From Protula sp. h YS-2021 (taxonomy: Eukaryota; Annelida; Polychaeta; Sabellida; Serpulidae), in assembly GCA_949752745.1 (NCBI GenBank), contig OX457029.1:16987413-17051412 (forward strand): a stretch of 64,000 nucleotides of DNA, in the 5' to 3' direction. A program made the translations under genes and the position numbers. Each line of letters starts with the position of its first letter. The first letter of the stretch is position 1. Positions 59,101 through 64,000 of the stretch are shown here, in pieces. The notes under the pieces were generated by a model, which searched no databases, had not been told where the DNA came from, and worked only from the letters and a program-made list of their open reading frames with translations.

Positions 59101-62100
59101 GTGATATTTTACGGGTGGGCGATAACAGGGAATATTGGGCGATAAAGCAAGAAAGTTGTAATTTTCGCTTTAAAAGTGCAGGAAACAATTCTAGGACCCG
59201 AAAATATGATAAATATAATATTTTTCGTGTGGGCGATAATAGGGAACATTGGGCGATAATGTAAGAAAGTTGTAATTTTCGCTTTAAAAGAGCAGGAATC
59301 AATTCTATAACCCGAAAATATGATAAATATGATATTTTTCGGATGGGCGATAATAGGGAATATTGGGCGATAATGCAAGAAAGTTGTAATTTTCGCTTTA
59401 AAAGTGCAGGGATCAATTATATGTCCCGAAAATATGAAAAATATGATATTTTTTGGATGGGCGATAATAGGGAACATTGGGCGATAATGCAAGAAAGTTG
59501 TAATTTTCGCTTTAAAAGTGCAGGAATCAATTCTATGACCCGAAAATATGATAAATGTGATATTTTTCGTGTGGGCGATAATAGGGAGCATTGGGCGATA
59601 ATGCAAGAAAGTTGTAATTTTCGCTTTTAAAGTGCAGGAATCAATTCTGTGACCCGAAAATATGATCAATGTGATATTTTACGGGTGGACGATAACAGGG
59701 AATATTGGGCGATAAAGCAAGAAAGTTGTAATTTTCACTTTAAAAGTGCAGGAAACAATTCTAGGACCCGAAAATATCATAAATATAATATTTTTCGTGT
59801 GGGCGATAATAGGTAACATTGGGCGATAATGTAAGAAAGTTGTAATTTTCGCTTTAAAAGAGCAGGAATCAATTCTATAACCCGAAAATATGATAAATGT
59901 GATATTTTTCGGATGGGCGATAATAGGGAACATTGGGCGATAATGCAAGAAAGTTGTAATTTTCGCTTTAAAAGTGCAGGAATCAATTCTATGACCCGAA
60001 AATATGATAAATGTGATATTTTTCGGGTGGGCGATAATAGGGAACATTGGGCGATAATGTAAGAAAATTGTAATTTTCGCTTTAAAAGTGCAGGAATCAA
60101 TTCTGTGACCCGAAAATATGATAAATATGATATTTTTCGGATGGTCGATAATAGGGAATATTGGGCGATAGTGCAAGAAAGTTGTAATTTTCGCTTTAAA
60201 AGTGCAGGGATCAATTCTATGACCCGAAAATATGATAAATGTGATATTTTTCGGGTAGGCGATAATAGGCAATATTGGGCGATAATGTAAAAAAAATTGT
60301 AATTTTCGCTTTAAAAGTGCAGGAATCAATTCTATGACCCGAAAATATGATAAATGTGATATTTTTCGTGTGGGCGATAATAGGGAGCATTGGGCGATAA
60401 TGCAAGAAAGTTGTAATTTTCGCTTTTAAAGTGCAGGAATCAATTCTGTGACCCGAAAATATGATCAATGTGATATTTTACGGGTGGGCGATAACAGGGA
60501 ATATTGGGCGATAAAGCAAGAAAGTTGTAATTTTCGCTTTAAAAGTGCAGGAAACAATTCTAGGACCCGAAAATATCATAAATATAATATTTTTCGTGTG
60601 GGCGATAATAGGTAACATTGGGCGATAATGTAAGAAAGTTGTAATTTTCGCTTTAAAAGAGCAGGAATCAATTCTATAACCCGAAAATATGATAAATGTG
60701 ATATTTTTCGGATGGGCGATAATAGGGAACATTGGGCGATAATGCAAGAAAGTTGTAATTTTCGCTTTAAAAGTGCAGGAATCAATTCTATGACCCGAAA
60801 ATATGATAAATGTGATATTTTTCGGGTGGGCGATAATAGGGAATATTGGGCGATAATGTAAGAAAATTGTAATTTTCGCTTTAAAAGTGCAGGAATCAAT
60901 TCTGTGACCCGAAAATATGATAAATATGATATTTTTCGGATGGTCGATAATAGGGAACATTGGGCGATAGTGCAAGAAAGTTGTAATTTTCGCTTTAAAA
61001 GTGCAGGAATCAATTCTGTGACCCGAAAATATGATCAGTGTGATATTTTACGGGTGGGCGATAACAGGGAATATTGGGCGATAAAGCAAGAAAGTTGTAA
61101 TATTCGCTTTAAAAGTGCAGGAAACAATTCTAGGACCCGAAAATATGATAAATATAATATTTTTCGTGTGGGCGATAATAGGGAGCATTGGGCGATAATG
61201 TAAGAAAGTTGTAATTTTCGCTTTACAAGTGCAGGAATCAATTCTATGACCCGAGAATATGATAAATGTGATATTTTTCGGGTGGGCGATAATAGGGAAT
61301 ATTGGGCGATAATGTAAGAAAATTGTAATTTTCGCTTTAAAAGTGCAGGAATCAATTCTGTGACCCGAAAATATGATAAATATGATATTTTTCGGATGGT
61401 CGATAATAGGGAATATTGGGCGATAGTGCAAGAAAGTTGTAATTTTCGCTTTAAAAGTGCAGGAATCAATTCTGTGACCCGAAAATATGATCAGTGTGAT
61501 ATTTTACGGGTGGGCGATAACAGGGAATATTGGGCGATAAAGCAAGAAAGTTGTAATTTTCGCTTTAAAAGTGCAGGAAACAATTCTAGGACCCGAAAAT
61601 ATGATAAATATAATATTTTTCGGGTAGGCGATAATAGGTAATATTGGGCGATAATGTAAAAAAAATTGTAATTTTCGCTTTAAAAGTGCAGGAATCAATT
61701 CTATGACCCGAAAATATGATAAATGTGATATTTTTCGTGTTGGCGATAATAGGGAACATTGGGCGATAATGCAAGAAAGTTGTAATTTTCGCTTTAAAAG
61801 TGCAGGAATCAATTCTGTGACCCGAAAATATGATCAGTGTGATAATTTACGGGTGGGCGATAACAGGGAATATTGGGCGATAAAGCAAGAAAGTTGTAAT
61901 TTTCGCTTTAAAAGTGCAGGAAACAATTCTAGGACCCGAAAATATGATAAATATAATATTTTTCGTGTGGGCGATAATAGGGAACATTGGGCGATAATGT
62001 AAGAAAGTTGTAATTTTCGCTTTAAAAGTGCAGGAAACAATTCTATGACCCGAAAATATGATAAATGTGATATTTTTCGTGTGGGCGATAATAGGGAACA

Positions 62101-64000
62101 TTGGGCGATAATGCAAGAAAGTTGTAATTTTCGCTTTAAAAGTGCAGGAATCAATTCTGTGACCCGAAAATATGATCAATGTGATATTTTACGGGTGGGC
62201 GATAACAGGGAATATTGGGCGATAAAGCAAGAAAGTTGTAATTTTCGCTTTAAAAGTGCAGGAAACAATTCTAGGACCCGAAAATATGATAAATATAATA
62301 TTTTTTGTGTGGGCGATAATAGGGAACATTGGGCGATAATGTAAGAAAGTTGTAATTTTCGCTTAAAAAGAGCAGGAATCAATTCTATAACCCGAAAATA
62401 TGATAAATATGATATTTTTCGGATGGGCGATAATAGGGAATATTGGGCGATAATGCAAGAAAGTTGTAATTTTCGCTTTAAAAGTGCAGGGATCAATTAT
62501 ATGTCCCGAAAATATGAAAAATATGATATTTTTTGGATGGGCGATAATAAGGAACATTGGGCGATAATGCAAGAAAGTTGTAATTTTCGCTTTAAAAGTG
62601 CAGGAATCAATTCTATGACCCGAAAATATGATAAATGTGATATTTTTCGTGTGGGCGATAATAGGGAGCATTGGGCGATAATGCAAGAAAGTTGTAATTT
62701 TCGCTTTTAAAGTGCAGGAATCAATTCTGTGACCCGAAAATATGATCAATGTGATATTTTACGGGTGGGCGATAACAGGGAATATTGGGCGATAAAGCAA
62801 GAAAGTTGTAATTTTCGCTTTAAAAGTGCAGGAAACAATTCTAGGACCCGAAAATATCATAAATATAATATTTTTCGTGTGGGCGATAATAGGTAACATT
62901 GGGCGATAATGTAAGAAAGTTGTAATTTTCGCTTTAAAAGAGCAGGAATCAATTCTATAAACCGAAAATATGATAAATGTGATATTTTTCGGATGGGCGA
63001 TAATAGGGAACATTGGGCGATAATGCAAGAAAGTTGTAATTTTCGCTTTAAAAGTGCAGGAATCAATTCTATGACCCGAAAATATGATAAATGTGATATT
63101 TTTCGGGTGGCCGATAATAGGGAATATTGGGCGATAATGTAAGAAAATTGTAATTTTCGCTTTAAAAGTGCAGGAATCAATTCTGTGACCCGAAAATATG
63201 ATAAATATGATATTTTTCGGATGGTCGATAATAGGGAACATTGGGCGATAGTGCAAGAAAGTTGTAATTTTCGCTTTAAAAGTGCAGGAATCAATTCTGT
63301 GACTCGAAAATATGATCAGTGTGATATTTTTCGTGTGGGCGATAATAGGGAACATTGGGCGATAATGCAAGAAAGTTGTAATTTTCGCTTTAAAAGTGCA
63401 GGAATCAATTCTGTGACCCGAAAATATGATCAATGTGATATTTTACGGGTGGGCGATAACAGGGAATATTGGGCGATAAAGCAAGAAAGTTGTAATTTTC
63501 GCTTTAAAAGTGCAGGAAACAATTCTGGGACCCGAAAATATGATAAATATAATATTTTTCGTGTGGGCGATAATAGGGAACATTGGGCGATAATGTAAGA
63601 AAGTTGTAATTTTCGCTTAAAAAGAGCAGGAATCAATTCTATAACCCGAAAATATGATAAATATGATATTTTTCGGATGGGCGATAATAGGGAATATTGG
63701 GCGATAGTGCAAGAAAGTTGTAATTTTCGCTTTTAATGTGCAGGAAACAATTCTAGGACCCGAAAATATGATAAATATAATATTTTTCGGGTGGGCGATA
63801 ATAGGGAACATTTTACGATAATGCAAGAAAGTTGTAATTTTCGCTTTAAAAGAGCAGGAATCAATTCTATGACCCGAAAATATGATAAATGTGATATTTT
63901 TCGTGTGGGCGATAATAGGGAGCATTGGGCGATAATGCAAGAAAGTTGTAATTTTCGCTTTAAAAGTGCAGGGATCAATTCTATGACCCGAAAATATGAT
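53173..64000. repeat. 114-bp AT-rich satellite array with higher-order structure (continues beyond window)
   Basis: About 95 monomers of 114 bp, each with two TGGGCGATAA boxes about 20 bp apart, AAGAAAGTTGTAATTTTCGC, TTTAAAAGTGCAGGAA and GACCCGAAAATATGAT. Variants are ordered: monomers with TTTTACGGG and GATAACAGGG recur at spacings of 3, 4, 5, 6, 7 or 9 monomers and are generally followed by one with AGGACCCG. Longer blocks are duplicated nearly verbatim (the TGGACGATAAC variant near 55347, 57060 and 59686 in the same neighbourhood). 114 is 38 codons, so many frames stay open over several monomers; these are shadows. The first monomer has a 7-bp deletion. The right edge lies outside the window. 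Confidence 0.95.

Noticed and set aside
53257..63978. Dozens of frames of 60-285 codons with repeated units such as MTRKYDKYDIFRV.
   Set aside because: The 114-bp satellite is 38 codons long, so stop-free registers recur by construction. Frames on both strands break at random indels.
1..64000. tRNA, rRNA or snRNA genes.
   Set aside because: No box A/box B pair with cloverleaf potential and no rRNA-like conserved block was found by eye. A covariance-model search could still find a diverged copy.

Overview
This is a eukaryotic, very probably metazoan, nuclear window. It has no operons and no dense ORF tiling. The few convincing coding blocks are bounded by GT/AG splice signals and separated by kilobases of AT-rich DNA. 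About a third of the window is tandem repeat. The abundance of minisatellites, hairpin-headed elements with internal tandem cores (reminiscent of the Helentron-associated/pearl elements described in bivalves and other invertebrates) and short foldback elements suggests a marine invertebrate, most likely a mollusc. That placement is inference; no gene here is diagnostic.

Layout. 1-1464 is unremarkable apart from a 33-bp repeat, a hairpin and a 53-base T run. 1465-1608 is a candidate 144-nt phase 0/0 exon, followed at its GT by a 36-bp minisatellite (1609-3530) in which almost every unit carries the donor-like hexamer GTGAGT. 4375-9000 is a cluster of minisatellites and duplicated palindromes. 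9302-14385 holds several interspersed repeats, some with tandem cores or inverted arms. 14386-23126 shows no gene but has two perfect long hairpins. 23127-23322 is a candidate exon with a SILK motif. 24.3-31 kb is repeat-rich and includes a nested inverted-repeat structure. 32346-33248 is a strong exon: splice acceptor, good start codon, KHVSF motif, internal 36-bp coding repeat, donor. 39414-44956 carries the largest coding block, an intact frame of about 1,400 codons. The sequence after it still reads as protein but only by switching frame repeatedly between about 43467 and 44372. 46.2-48.4 kb contains a G-rich minisatellite and a first-exon candidate with an N-myristoylation-type start. That exon ends in a second splice-donor-bearing minisatellite (66-bp unit). 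49.57-53.1 kb is a run of four hairpin-headed repeats, and 53.17-64 kb is an AT-rich 114-bp satellite that runs off the window end.

How things may work together. The most interesting pattern is that two unrelated minisatellites each sit on an exon's 5' splice site and multiply it. In the first, the units are 12 stop-free codons in the exon frame, so use of any downstream donor would add an in-frame 12-residue repeat. In the second, the unit copies the last part of the exon plus the donor, and read-through meets a stop at once. The exons at 23.1, 32.4 and 39.4 kb lie on the same strand and encode disordered, Ser/Thr-rich protein with short motifs that resemble protein phosphatase 1 docking sites. 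Whether they form one gene cannot be shown from the sequence alone, and their phases do not all join directly.
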